This document shows positions 1 to 8,482 of a stretch of 45,008 bases of DNA, one piece after another (positions within the stretch are counted from its first letter, which is position 1; every line of letters begins with the position of its first letter). The stretch is from a virus. The position numbers and the translations under genes are program-made. The notes below the pieces were generated by a model. The model searched no databases and was not told the DNA's origin. It saw nothing but the letters and a program-made list of their open reading frames with translations. The stretch spans positions 1-45,008 of IMG/VR virus record IMGVR_UViG_3300046012_000117; one strand, given 5' to 3'.

Positions 1-126
1 TATTCCGGGCTCGGCGGCAACTTCGTCCTGACCGCGACCGATGACCCGGCCGGCTCATGGACCGGCGCGACGCTCACGGGGGCCGGGGACATCAACAAGG
101 CCGCCGCAGGCGTGCTCTACCTTCCG
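1..126. repeat. Terminal identity with 44881-45006 (circular assembly overlap)
   Basis: Bases 1-126 are identical to 44881-45006; base 127 (a) differs from 45007 (t). The copy lies inside one coding frame that runs unbroken across the join. This is best read as the overlap left when a circular or circularly permuted genome is assembled, not as a biological terminal repeat. Confidence 0.9.
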
Positions 127-1650
127 ACCAATCCGACCGCGGGCGACACGCTGGTGCTCGGTTCTCACACCTACGAGTTCCGCAACGATATTGTTTCGCA
201 GCCGGTGAATTACGCGGTGCTGATCGGCGCGACCGCCGCGGCGACGCTCAGCAACCTGGTGGCCGCGATCAACAACACGGCGGGCGCCGGCGCGGTATTT
301 CCGGCCAGCAACACCATCAATCCGGACGCCTCCGCAACGCTGCTCACGCCCACCAAGGCGCTGGCGGTGGCACGCACAGCGACCGCCTCCGGCGATGACG
401 TAGCCACGACCTCGGCCGTCACCGCTTCGGTATGGAGCAACGCCACGCTGGTTCAGGCGCAGGACGGCTCGGCCACCAGCCCCATGCTGGCGCTTATCGG
501 CCCCACCAATTCAGATTCACTCGCCAACATGGTGAAGCTGCTGAATTTCACAGGCACACCGGGCGTGGACATTAGCCTCGCCGCAACCACCCCCGACCCG
601 TCCGTGTCGGCGGCGTCCGAGTCTACGTCGCTCACCGTGACCTCGCGCGTCGATGGCGGCACCGCCATCACGACCACAATTTCACCAGATCCCGCCGCCG
701 CCTTGGCGTGGGGCGCCGGGACGCTGGTAGTCACCGCTCCGCAGACCAAAGGGCAAGGCGTGCTCACCCTCACCCCATCGGAGACGGTTGAGAACGTCGT
801 GCTCGACGTGGCCGGCACGTTCTACGGCTGGGGCGACATCAGCACGGCGGACCAGGACGGCACCAGCGGCCATCCGTTCCTCGCGGTGGTGGGTGGCAGT
901 ATCCCTGAATCGTTGGTGAACCTCGCCACTGTCATCAACTTCTCCGGCGTGCAGGGTGTGGACTACAGCACCGCAGTCGGCGGCCACAACACGCTCGTCA
1001 CCGCCTCCGTGGCGACTGACCCCGACAGCGGGGAGCCGGGCAACGTCCTGACCATCACGGCGCGGAGCGAGGAGACGGACGGCAACAGCATCGTGATCAG
1101 CGTGTTCGCGGGCTCGATCATCACGGCCAGCGGCGCGACGCTGACGGGCGGCGGCACGCACACGCTCCACGGCGTCGAGATACCGGACGGTGACGCGCCG
1201 ATCGCGGTGGCGAGCTGCGCCGGATTTCTGCTGCTGGCGATCGGCGATTCGCAGAAATTTTTCTGGATACTGCCCGGCGAGACGACCATCGACGCGCTCA
1301 ACTTCGCCTCGGCGTCCTTCGCTCCCGATAACCTGAACGACATCCTCGCGGTGGCCGACCAGGTGTGGCTGCTTGGCGCTGCGTCGATTGAAGTGTGGTA
1401 CCCAAATTCCGCCGCCACCGACCCCACGCAGGCGTTCATCCCGATTGCTGGCCGGGCGTTTGCCAACGGCTGCCAGGACCGCACCGCCGTCCGCATCCGC
1501 GATACCGTGATCTTCGTGGGCGCCGACAATGTTGTATATTCGAGCGGTGGGAACCATCTCTACTACACGCAGAGTGGCACCATGCAACGTGTCAGCACGC
1601 ACGCGATTGAGGAACGTATCCGCGTGCAACTAGCTCGAGAGGCAAGCTGA
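1..1650 (+). CDS. P22 gp10-like tail accessory protein, 3' part (continues from 44113 across the circular join)
   Basis: This frame is open from base 1 and continues in register from the start codon at 44113. The joined protein is 805 aa. Residues from about 655 to the end match the P22 gp10 (packaged-DNA stabilisation, PF11134-type) pattern as I know it: TIDALNFASASFAPD, a VWLLGAASIEVWY stretch and a terminal RVSTHAIEERI. These proteins form a ring of the neck/tail hub below gp4. Between the N-terminal propeller part and this part lie about 430 residues of Thr/Ala/Gly-rich repeats with a recurring LANLVAAI or LVNLATVI helix, which P22 gp10 (472 aa) lacks. The protein stops at RVQLAREAS, where P22 gp10 would continue into its C-terminal domain. 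That domain appears in the gene at 3801. The stop overlaps the next ATG. Confidence 0.85.
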   Translation, partial: YSGLGGNFVLTATDDPAGSWTGATLTGAGDINKAAAGVLYLPTNPTAGDTLVLGSHTYEFRNDIVSQPVNYAVLIGATAAATLSNLVAAINNTAGAGAVFPASNTINPDASATLLTPTKALAVARTATASGDDVATTSAVTASVWSNATLVQAQDGSATSPMLALIGPTNSDSLANMVKLLNFTGTPGVDISLAATTPDPSVSAASESTSLTVTSRVDGGTAITTTISPDPAAALAWGAGTLVVTAPQTKGQGVLTLTPSETVENVVLDVAGTFYGWGDISTADQDGTSGHPFLAVVGGSIPESLVNLATVINFSGVQGVDYSTAVGGHNTLVTASVATDPDSGEPGNVLTITARSEETDGNSIVISVFAGSIITASGATLTGGGTHTLHGVEIPDGDAPIAVASCAGFLLLAIGDSQKFFWILPGETTIDALNFASASFAPDNLNDILAVADQVWLLGAASIEVWYPNSAATDPTQAFIPIAGRAFANGCQDRTAVRIRDTVIFVGADNVVYSSGGNHLYYTQSGTMQRVSTHAIEERIRVQLAREAS

Positions 1651-3797
1651 TGGCTCAGTTGTGGGCGGATTCCTTCGATCATTATGGAGCTTCGCTCGAC
1701 AACGCGCTGGGTGGCGCGTGGGCCGCCTTCGGCACCGGCGCGTCCATCGGCACGCCGAGCTACGGAGCCCGCACGGGGCCATACGCCCTCAAGACGGTGC
1801 AAGGCACCACGGCGCGGCGCGTGCTGGGTGGCGACGTGGTGACGCTGATTGTGTCGCTGGGCTACTCGACGGAGAGCCTGCCGAGTGACAACAACACCCG
1901 CATCATGGCGATCCTCGCCAGCGACGCCTCGCAAATCGGCTGGATTGGGCTGACATCTGACGGCCGGCTGTTCCTCGTGGCCCCGACCGCATCGGGCGGC
2001 GGCGACACGATGGCGACGACCGCAGGCCCGGTTATCGTTGCGGGGTCGTGGCAGCACATCGAGGCCAAGTTCGGCGTCACCGCGGGCACGCTCACGCTCA
2101 ACGTGGACGGCACGACGGTCCTGACCGCCAGCAGCTTCGGCGGGTATCGCAAGGCATTCGGCGCCGATCCCGAGACAACCTGCGCGCAGGTGCAGTTCGG
2201 TGTGGCCGGCGGCGGCGGCGCGAACGCTTGGTATGACGACATAATCACGCGCGACACCACCGGGGATTTCAATAACGACATCCTCGGCGACCGCCGCGTG
2301 GCGACGCTGTTCCCCATCGCGGACGGCGACGCGCAGGGCTGGACGCCGCACCCGCGCAAGAAAATCGGCACTGGCATTCTCGACCTGCTCACTGACGACG
2401 CCTCGGATACCGCAGTTGTCAGCGCGGCCGACGCCACGGCGCTGCGCCTCGCGGCCGCGGAGTACACGGTCGAGGGCTTCGTGCGGTTCCGCAGCCTCCC
2501 CACCACGACCAACAAGGCTGTGCTGTTCGGCAAGTGGCAGGAGACGGGCGACCTGCGGGAGTGGCAACTATACCTCGGCGGTCCCGATCTCGATGCGGGG
2601 TTCTTGACATTCCGCACCTCCACCGATGGCACCAGCGGCACAGTGACGAAGGTGCATTCGTGGCCGTGGACCCCCGACATCGATCGTTGGTACCACGTCG
2701 CCGTGGTGCGCACCGGGACCGACAGTCTGCTGTTCATCGACGGCGTACAGCAAGGCCCGGCCGTCACCGACAGCGCGACCTATTTTGGCGGCGCGGCGAC
2801 GCAGACACTTGGCGCCGAAATGTCGAGCGCCAGCGCGGTCGTCGCCAACACGCATTTTGACGGGTTCATGGACGAGGTGAGGATCAGCAATGGTTTCGCC
2901 CGATACACCACCGACTTCACCCCCACAGCCGTCGCGTTTGGGCGTAATTCTTCTGACGATCCTCACTTTTCCACTGTGGGGCTCCTTGCTGGCTTCGATG
3001 CTGGAGTGGTGGACGAGTCGTCATTCGCCCGGACCCTGACGGCGCGCAACAGCGCCGCGCGCTTCGCGGTGGACGATGGCGATTTCGGCTTCCAGGTCAT
3101 CGACCAGGCGACGCCACGCGATGACACGTTCATCGAGGCAGATGTGCTGTTCGCCACCGGCATCTTCCAACTCGACGCCGTACCCACGGCCGACGAGACG
3201 GTGACACTCGGCGGCGTGACCTATACGTGGAAAGGCTCTGTCGGCACCACGGCCAACGAGGTGAAGATCGGCGCCGACGCCAATGCGAGCCTCGCCAATC
3301 TCGTGGCCGCGATCGTCGCGGGCGACGGCGCCGGGACCACCTACGGCTCCGATACCGTGGCCAACGCCGACGCCACGGCGGTAACGCTGCCTGACTTGCA
3401 GATCGAAGCCACGGCTGTAACAGCGGGGACCGCGGGCAACGCTGTCGTAAGCACCGATACCTGCGCGGACGGCTCGTGGCTGACCGGCGCGACGCTCGCC
3501 GGCGGCCAAGACCTCCCCGGTGTGTCGGAGTTCCAGCTTAACCGGCTGAGCGTCGACACCACGATCCTCTCGGCGCTGAGCATCGTGCATCGCGCCTACA
3601 AGAGCGACGCGGGCACCGCCAAGATCAAAGTCTCGCTGGTCGACGTGGACGGTGGCGTGGACCTTGGCACCGAGCGCACGCTGAGCACCAATCCGACCTA
3701 CCACGAGGAGGTGTTCGACACCGACCCCACCACTTCGGGCGTGCTGACGCCGCTGTTCCTGCTGGGCGCGAAAGTGCGCGTCGACCGCACGGAGTAA
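1650..3797 (+). CDS. LamG/concanavalin-A-like tail protein with adhesion repeat
   Basis: 715 aa. Residues about 1-215 look like one ConA/LamG sandwich (SWQHIEAKFGVTAGTLTLNV, then NAWYDDIITRD). Residues about 265-435 are a second, with YTVEGFVRFRS, RWYHVAVVRTGTDSLLFIDG and DGFMDEVRISNG, the typical LamG strand order. Residues about 500-625 are a third module (VTLGGVTYTW, SLANLVAAIVAGDGAGTTYG) that matches the repeats of the gp10-like protein just upstream. A role as a virion glycan-binding or adhesion protein is inferred. The ATG overlaps the upstream stop (TGATG) and follows GAGAGG. The gene sits between the two halves of a gp10-like protein, so it is a probable insertion into the tail gene. 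Confidence 0.75.
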   Translation: MAQLWADSFDHYGASLDNALGGAWAAFGTGASIGTPSYGARTGPYALKTVQGTTARRVLGGDVVTLIVSLGYSTESLPSDNNTRIMAILASDASQIGWIGLTSDGRLFLVAPTASGGGDTMATTAGPVIVAGSWQHIEAKFGVTAGTLTLNVDGTTVLTASSFGGYRKAFGADPETTCAQVQFGVAGGGGANAWYDDIITRDTTGDFNNDILGDRRVATLFPIADGDAQGWTPHPRKKIGTGILDLLTDDASDTAVVSAADATALRLAAAEYTVEGFVRFRSLPTTTNKAVLFGKWQETGDLREWQLYLGGPDLDAGFLTFRTSTDGTSGTVTKVHSWPWTPDIDRWYHVAVVRTGTDSLLFIDGVQQGPAVTDSATYFGGAATQTLGAEMSSASAVVANTHFDGFMDEVRISNGFARYTTDFTPTAVAFGRNSSDDPHFSTVGLLAGFDAGVVDESSFARTLTARNSAARFAVDDGDFGFQVIDQATPRDDTFIEADVLFATGIFQLDAVPTADETVTLGGVTYTWKGSVGTTANEVKIGADANASLANLVAAIVAGDGAGTTYGSDTVANADATAVTLPDLQIEATAVTAGTAGNAVVSTDTCADGSWLTGATLAGGQDLPGVSEFQLNRLSVDTTILSALSIVHRAYKSDAGTAKIKVSLVDVDGGVDLGTERTLSTNPTYHEEVFDTDPTTSGVLTPLFLLGAKVRVDRTE

Positions 3798-3800
3798 CCG

Positions 3801-4631
3801 ATGTCATGGGCGCGCACGTCACAAATCGCGGCCCTCGGCACGACCTCTGGCGCGTCTGCGCCGCGGGTCACGCAGATCGCGATGCTGGCCGTCTACGGGC
3901 CGCCGGAGTCGAAGCGTGCATTCCTCTCGCAACTCGTGGGGCTGGCTACCGTGGCAAATGAGACGACGGCCCGCGTGACGCAGGTGGCGGCGCTCGCCGT
4001 CTACACCACAGGCATTCCGGCGCCGTCGCGGCGGCGCGCGTGGGCGTTCGATTTCGACGGTCATGCGTTCTACGTGCTCGACCTCGGCCAGGAGGGCACG
4101 TTCGCATTCGACCTCACGACTGGGACATGGTGTGAGTTCGCCACCACGGGCTACGACACTTGGAACATGCGCAACGGCACGCTGTTTAACGGCAAGGTTA
4201 CTGCGGGAGACTCTATCAACCCGATCGTGTGGCAACTCGACCCCGACCAGCCACTTGACGAGGGCTGGCGCACCGTCGCGCACATCGTCACCGGCCTCAT
4301 CGACGTGCGCAACCGCAAAGCCATGCGCCACGACGCGCTGCGCCTCACCGCCTCCGTGGGCCAGCTTGGCGAGGCCACGGGGGCCGAAATCCGTATGCGT
4401 TTTTCGGACGACTTCGGCAAGACGTGGACCGACTACTTCACCATCGCGCTTGTCGACAAAGCCTACACGCAGGAGCTTGCGTGGCGCTCGCTGGGGCCGA
4501 TCTCCGCGCCCGGCCGCGTCATCGAGATCAGCGACACCGCGGGGCCAATCCGCATCGACGGCTGCGATGCTGAGATTGAAGGACTGAGTGACGGCGAGCA
4601 ACCAGGAGGCCAAGGTGGCAAACCGGGTTGA
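3801..4631 (+). CDS. P22 gp10-like C-terminal domain protein, separate gene
   Basis: 276 aa. From about residue 85 it carries the C-terminal signature of the gp10 family: GHAFYVLDLGQEGTFAFDL, TGTWCEFATTGYDTWNMRN, QLDPD, then a strand-rich end with SDDFGKTWTDYF and RVIEISDTAGPIRIDGC. Its first 80 residues are unlike gp10: a short motif recurs (PRVTQIAMLAVY, ARVTQVAALAVY and degenerate copies), of a kind seen at the ends of LamG-type phage tail proteins. I infer that this is the missing C-terminal part of the 805-aa protein, cut off by the LamG gene at 1650, and that the two polypeptides assemble together. The ATG lies 3 bases after the upstream stop. Confidence 0.7.
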   Translation: MSWARTSQIAALGTTSGASAPRVTQIAMLAVYGPPESKRAFLSQLVGLATVANETTARVTQVAALAVYTTGIPAPSRRRAWAFDFDGHAFYVLDLGQEGTFAFDLTTGTWCEFATTGYDTWNMRNGTLFNGKVTAGDSINPIVWQLDPDQPLDEGWRTVAHIVTGLIDVRNRKAMRHDALRLTASVGQLGEATGAEIRMRFSDDFGKTWTDYFTIALVDKAYTQELAWRSLGPISAPGRVIEISDTAGPIRIDGCDAEIEGLSDGEQPGGQGGKPG

Positions 4632-6753
4632 CCCCCTATCGTTCCAGGTTCCGATCACGAACCCGGACGGCACGCCGACGCTGGAGTTCCAGCGTAAGTT
4701 CAACGCCCAGCGCGACGACAACACCGCGTCGGACGCCGCGGTGGCGGCCGCCCAGGCCGCTGCGGCCACCGCACAGAGCGACGCCACGGCTGCACTTGAG
4801 GTGGCGAAGGCCAAGCCGGACACCTTCCTCCAGCTCACCGACACGCCCGACACTTACACCGGGCAGGCTGGCAAGGTAGCCAAAGTCAACAGCGACGAAA
4901 GCGCGCTGGAGTTCGGTGACGCCTCCGCGGTGGCGGCTTTCACCGACCTCACCGACACGCCCGACGCCTACACCGGGCAGGCCAGCAAGGCCGTGCAGGT
5001 CAAGGCCGACGAGACGGGCCTGGAGTTCGTCGCGGTCGGGGCCGGAGCCGGCGCGCAGCTCGACAAGGACCGCTATGGGCCGCCCACGGCGAGCCAATTC
5101 GCCACGCTCGTCGGGACCAACTCGGAAGATCCGACCGTGGCCGACACCATGACGCGCGGAATGACAATCTCTTTCGGCGTCTCGCCCGCGAGCGGCGACA
5201 ACGTGCGCCAGGTGCTCAAGGCGGCGCCGAGCAGCACCGACTACAATATCATCGCCCGGCTCCAGCCGGTGATGCTACAGCACAATTTCAATTCGGCCGG
5301 GATATGCGTGACGGACGGTACCAAGATCGTGTCGTTGACGGTTGACAACGCGCACAGCACCAATCTCGGCTGCGCCATTGCGGTTAACCGCTGGTCGGAT
5401 GCGACGACGTTCTCCAGTACACGAGTTACCGGCAGCGCCATTTTCATGCCTGAGTGGCTACGCATCGGCATCGTCGGCGGCAAGCCCACGACGTTCTCGA
5501 TCAGCCAGAACGGCACCGACTGGATCGAGGTTCTGAGCGAGGACCAATCGGGGTTCCTGACCCTCACCAGCGTCGGGTTCGTAGTCTACATGAACCGCTC
5601 CAGCGGAACCGAGGCGGTGAGCGGCACCGAGCAACTGGTGCAGAACGTCCTCTACTACAGCGATCCCGACATCACGCCGACCGTCAAGTATCCCGGCGTG
5701 AAGGGCGACACGGGTGCCACCGGAGCGGTGGGCACCAACGGAACCAACGGAACTAACGGAACCAATGGCGCTGGTGTTCCGACTGGTGGTGGTGCGGCCG
5801 ACGTGCTGACCAAGATCGACGGGACCGATTTCAACACGCAGTGGAGCACGCAAGCCAGTATCCAGGCGTCGTTCCAGACCGCCTATGATGCGCGCTATCT
5901 GCAACTCACGGGCGGAACGCTAAGCGGCAATCTCAACGCCACTGTGACGGGCAGTAGCACTCTGACCTCGACCTTTGCAGGCGAGAGCACAACTCAATTC
6001 GCGCTTGTTCGCGCCTCGGCGGATGCGCTCGATCCTGACTTCCTATTCAGAAAGACAAGAGGCTCAATAGCCTCACAGACGGGTGTTCAGCAGAACGATG
6101 CTTTAGGCCGCTTGATCTGGCAAGGCAACTTCAACGGCACCAATGTCACCGCAGCCTTCTTGACCGCAACCGCGATCAACGCGGCCCCTGCCAATACGGC
6201 GAGAGACACGCAGGTTTCGCTGCTCGTCTGTAAGACCACCGGCGGGGCATCCGCCATAGCTAACTGGGATTGGACGAATGGGTGGCAGGCGTTCGGGGCT
6301 AACACCGTCATAGGCATCAACCGCCACTTCTGGCTCCGCGAGTATGCTTCCGCCAGTCTGCCCTCGGCCACGCAATCGAGCATGCTGGCCTCGTCGAGCG
6401 ACGTGCCCGGTGGCGCAATCACCTCCGATGGTGTTGGCTGGCACTCTCCGGGGGTCAAGCGGCTCCGCGCCGTGACTGCTAATACAACAATCAGTATTCC
6501 AGCGGGATGGGCAATTACAGACATTTACATTGCCAATACAACTGCCAATGTTGTTACCGGGTTGATTATCGGAACGACTAGCGGCGGCAGTGACGTACAT
6601 ATTTCAACTAATATTGCTGCTAATGCGTTAAACGCCACTGTGGCAGCTATTACTATATTCTCCCGCACAGTGGCGCAGACCTTGTTCATCCAAGCCTCAG
6701 CGTGGAATAGCGCGAGCGTGGAGTTTTCCTTTGTTCTAAGAAAGGTGTTCTAA
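4615..6753 (+). CDS. Tail fibre / receptor-binding protein with collagen-like segment
   Basis: 712 aa from GTG 4615, which has AGGAGG five bases upstream; an in-frame GTG at 4588 gives nine more residues and a poorer site. The N-terminus (DPLSFQVPITNPDGTPTLEF) is typical of phage fibre proteins at the tail attachment end. An Ala-rich coiled segment follows, then two copies of a 35-40 residue repeat (LTDTPDTYTGQAGKV and LTDTPDAYTGQASKA). A middle region ends in about nine Gly-X-Y triplets (GATGAVGTNGTNGTNGTNG), then a C-terminal part of about 300 residues. The last 270 bases are clearly richer in A and T than the rest. A role in host recognition is inferred from architecture and position. It could instead include the tail-needle function, since no separate gp26-like gene is seen. 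Confidence 0.7.
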   Translation: MANRVDPLSFQVPITNPDGTPTLEFQRKFNAQRDDNTASDAAVAAAQAAAATAQSDATAALEVAKAKPDTFLQLTDTPDTYTGQAGKVAKVNSDESALEFGDASAVAAFTDLTDTPDAYTGQASKAVQVKADETGLEFVAVGAGAGAQLDKDRYGPPTASQFATLVGTNSEDPTVADTMTRGMTISFGVSPASGDNVRQVLKAAPSSTDYNIIARLQPVMLQHNFNSAGICVTDGTKIVSLTVDNAHSTNLGCAIAVNRWSDATTFSSTRVTGSAIFMPEWLRIGIVGGKPTTFSISQNGTDWIEVLSEDQSGFLTLTSVGFVVYMNRSSGTEAVSGTEQLVQNVLYYSDPDITPTVKYPGVKGDTGATGAVGTNGTNGTNGTNGAGVPTGGGAADVLTKIDGTDFNTQWSTQASIQASFQTAYDARYLQLTGGTLSGNLNATVTGSSTLTSTFAGESTTQFALVRASADALDPDFLFRKTRGSIASQTGVQQNDALGRLIWQGNFNGTNVTAAFLTATAINAAPANTARDTQVSLLVCKTTGGASAIANWDWTNGWQAFGANTVIGINRHFWLREYASASLPSATQSSMLASSSDVPGGAITSDGVGWHSPGVKRLRAVTANTTISIPAGWAITDIYIANTTANVVTGLIIGTTSGGSDVHISTNIAANALNATVAAITIFSRTVAQTLFIQASAWNSASVEFSFVLRKVF
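5731..5766 (+). repeat. 9-bp tandem repeat coding Gly-Thr-Asn
   Basis: Four consecutive 9-base units (ggcaccaac, ggaaccaac, ggaactaac, ggaaccaat) encode the GTN triplets of the collagen-like part of the fibre. Such repeats can change copy number by slippage without breaking the frame. Confidence 0.85.
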
Positions 6754-6754
6754 G

Positions 6755-7018
6755 ATGGCCGCAACCGTGAATATCACTATCGTCATGGGGCAGACGACCT
6801 ATGGCGTCACCGAGAGCCTTTCGTCGGCCGACCTGACGCGGCTGGTCACGGCCTACGCGGCTACATTCGGCACCGTAGGCGATAACGTGGCGACGGGGCT
6901 GGCGTGGGCGAACCAGCTTATCGGCCTCACCAAGCAGACCGTCCACGCCTACGAGGAAACTCAGGCGGTGACGGCGGCGCGGGCCGGCGTGGCCGACATC
7001 GTAATCACCGGAACATGA
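6755..7018 (+). CDS. Small hypothetical protein after the tail fibre
   Basis: 87 aa, function not recognised. The sequence begins MAATVNITIVMGQTTYGV and is otherwise helical and Ala/Thr-rich (LTRLVTAYAATFG, GLAWANQLIGL), with no cysteine and no clear membrane segment. The ATG follows the fibre stop by one base and the end overlaps the next gene, so it is translated in the tail operon. A minor virion protein or fibre-assembly helper is possible from position only. Confidence 0.6.
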   Translation: MAATVNITIVMGQTTYGVTESLSSADLTRLVTAYAATFGTVGDNVATGLAWANQLIGLTKQTVHAYEETQAVTAARAGVADIVITGT

Positions 7019-7452
7019 CGCGCCTCGAAACCCAGGCGGCGCTCGCCGCTATCCTGAGCGATCCCGAGTTGCTACGTGCCCACGCCCCTGCGCTTGCGCG
7101 GCGCGTGGCGGCTGGTATAATGGAGGTTCCTGGCGCCATAGTGCTAGGTGACATCGACGGCATGATGGTGTTCTACCCGGAGGGTGAGGGAAGCTATGAC
7201 AGCCACTATTTGTTCCCGCCTTGGGCACGAGGGCGTGATCTTCTACAAAGGACTCGGGTATTTCTGCGAGGAATGTTTTCGGGAGGGGCGCGACGCATAT
7301 CCGGCGAGACACCAATCGGAAACCTCCCCGCCCGCCGCATCAACCGCACCCTCGGCGCCGTCCCCGCCGGAGAATGCGTTAACTCAGAAGGCCAAAAGTG
7401 CATCCGCTACGTCTTGACGCGAGAAATGTTTGAGCGTAGCGTGGTGAAGTAA
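7015..7452 (+). CDS. P22 gp14-like protein (putative GNAT-fold / DUF2824 type)
   Basis: 145 aa from ATG 7015, overlapping the upstream stop by four bases. The chain runs from an N-terminal helix pair through MVFYPEGEGSYDSHYLFPPWARG to a stretch (GETPIGNLPARRINRTLGAVPAGEC) that resembles the acceptor end of acetyltransferase-like phage proteins. Its place, after gp10 and the fibre and before the ejection proteins, matches P22 gene 14, annotated there as a head or DNA-stabilising assembly protein of DUF2824 type. The family call rests on gene order plus weak motif resemblance. No active-site proof is visible. Confidence 0.5.
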   Translation: MTRLETQAALAAILSDPELLRAHAPALARRVAAGIMEVPGAIVLGDIDGMMVFYPEGEGSYDSHYLFPPWARGRDLLQRTRVFLRGMFSGGARRISGETPIGNLPARRINRTLGAVPAGECVNSEGQKCIRYVLTREMFERSVVK

Positions 7453-7474
7453 CGTAGTAACAGTGATCATACAA

Positions 7475-7783
7475 ATGCCACGCGGGCGACCTAGAACAGA
7501 AGGGCTGTGTAGCTGGGAAGGGTGTTGTCTAGATGCGCGCACCAAGGGCATGTGCCTAAAGCACTACCAGCGATCCCGGTACGCAAAAAATCCAGAAAAA
7601 TTTCGTGCGGTAGGGCGCGCAAGACAGCGCGCTTACAACGCCAGGACGCAATGCTACGTCATGCGTCTACGCACGGTGGCGTGGGCCCTTTGCAAAGAGC
7701 TTGGCCTGGAATCTCTAGTCCGAGAAAAGGTAAAACAATGCTTTCCACAGAATACGCAGGTCAAAAAGGAGCAACGCGGTTAA
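7475..7783 (+). CDS. Small cysteine-rich basic protein
   Basis: 102 aa from ATG 7475 (an in-frame GTG lies at 7463). It opens with MPRGRPRTEGLCSWEGCC, resembling an AT-hook core (GRPR) next to a cysteine cluster. CLKHYQRSRY follows, so C-x4-CC-x8-C-x2-H could bind a metal. The chain is strongly basic, suggesting DNA or RNA binding; similar N-termini occur in small HNH-related phage proteins, but no HNH core is present. The gene is lower in GC than the virion genes and starts an accessory islet inserted between the gp14-like and gp7-like genes. Confidence 0.55.
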   Translation: MPRGRPRTEGLCSWEGCCLDARTKGMCLKHYQRSRYAKNPEKFRAVGRARQRAYNARTQCYVMRLRTVAWALCKELGLESLVREKVKQCFPQNTQVKKEQRG

Positions 7784-8256
7784 GTTGGTCACAGTTTGGC
7801 CCCCGCGATCTTCTAGCCCAACTCGCAGACGAGCACCCAAAGGCATCGCGAGAGCGCCTGCGCCAGTTATTTTCCGACGCGGTTCGGGCTGATGATCGTT
7901 GGCTTGATGGCTGCGTTGAGTATGCTTTTACGAACAGCATTAACGCGCTTGAAAACCAACGGGTCCGGGATGCACGACAGCCTGCTGCACGTCCGTCAGA
8001 CGTGGCCAAGAAAATGGTGCCAGAGGCAATGAAAGTATTGCTTCTCAACATGGAAATGCCAAACGGCAAGCGTCTGCGCTACTGCACCGGCCGTGAAGTC
8101 GCTAAATTTGGCAGCTTCTATACCAAGATCGCTAAGAAAGCTGGTGCCAAGCGCATCGGTGAGGTATACGACGAGGCGCAACTGCGCGCCGCGCTCGGGG
8201 GAAGTGATGAAGGGCAAGGGGTTTCGGAAGCCGGAAATATCGGCAATCCTCGCTGA
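7738..8256 (+). CDS. Hypothetical accessory protein
   Basis: 172 aa from ATG 7738, with AAAGG eight bases upstream and a 46-base overlap with the previous gene. The N-terminal half is helical (RDLLAQLADEHPKASRERLRQLF). The C-terminal half has the form LNMEMPNGKRLRYCTGREVAKFG followed by a basic helix, a pattern I have seen in small phage proteins of unknown role. I do not recognise the function. It belongs to the lower-GC islet between head-completion and ejection genes. Confidence 0.6.
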   Translation: MLSTEYAGQKGATRLSWSQFGPRDLLAQLADEHPKASRERLRQLFSDAVRADDRWLDGCVEYAFTNSINALENQRVRDARQPAARPSDVAKKMVPEAMKVLLLNMEMPNGKRLRYCTGREVAKFGSFYTKIAKKAGAKRIGEVYDEAQLRAALGGSDEGQGVSEAGNIGNPR

Positions 8257-8479
8257 GAAGGACGTTTGGCTAGAGATGGGGCCTTTTCTCGACGGTATAC
8301 GAGAGAAAATCGTGAGTCGAGGCCATCCCGACGAATTGGTGTGGCCAGCTCTGGCAGATCGGCTGATGCGACTTTCCTGTGAAATGGTGGCCCACAAATT
8401 AACCAAGGAATTGTGGCTCGAGTTCGCCGGCGGAATGTACGACCTATGTGAGCGTGAGCACCAAAAGAGAAGTTCATAG
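8207..8479 (+). CDS. Small helical hypothetical protein
   Basis: 90 aa from ATG 8207, which follows a G-rich site (GGGGGAAG) and overlaps the previous gene by 50 bases. It begins MKGKGFRKPEISAILAEKDV and is mainly amphipathic helix, with two cysteines too far apart for an obvious metal site. Function unknown. Tight overlaps with its neighbours show it is co-translated in the accessory islet. Confidence 0.55.
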   Translation: MKGKGFRKPEISAILAEKDVWLEMGPFLDGIREKIVSRGHPDELVWPALADRLMRLSCEMVAHKLTKELWLEFAGGMYDLCEREHQKRSS

Positions 8480-8482
8480 CGT

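Noticed and set aside
7184-7417. 77-codon + frame with a Cys pair inside the gp14-like gene
   Set aside because: Lies wholly inside a better-supported frame, and its second half is Ser/Ala/Pro noise.
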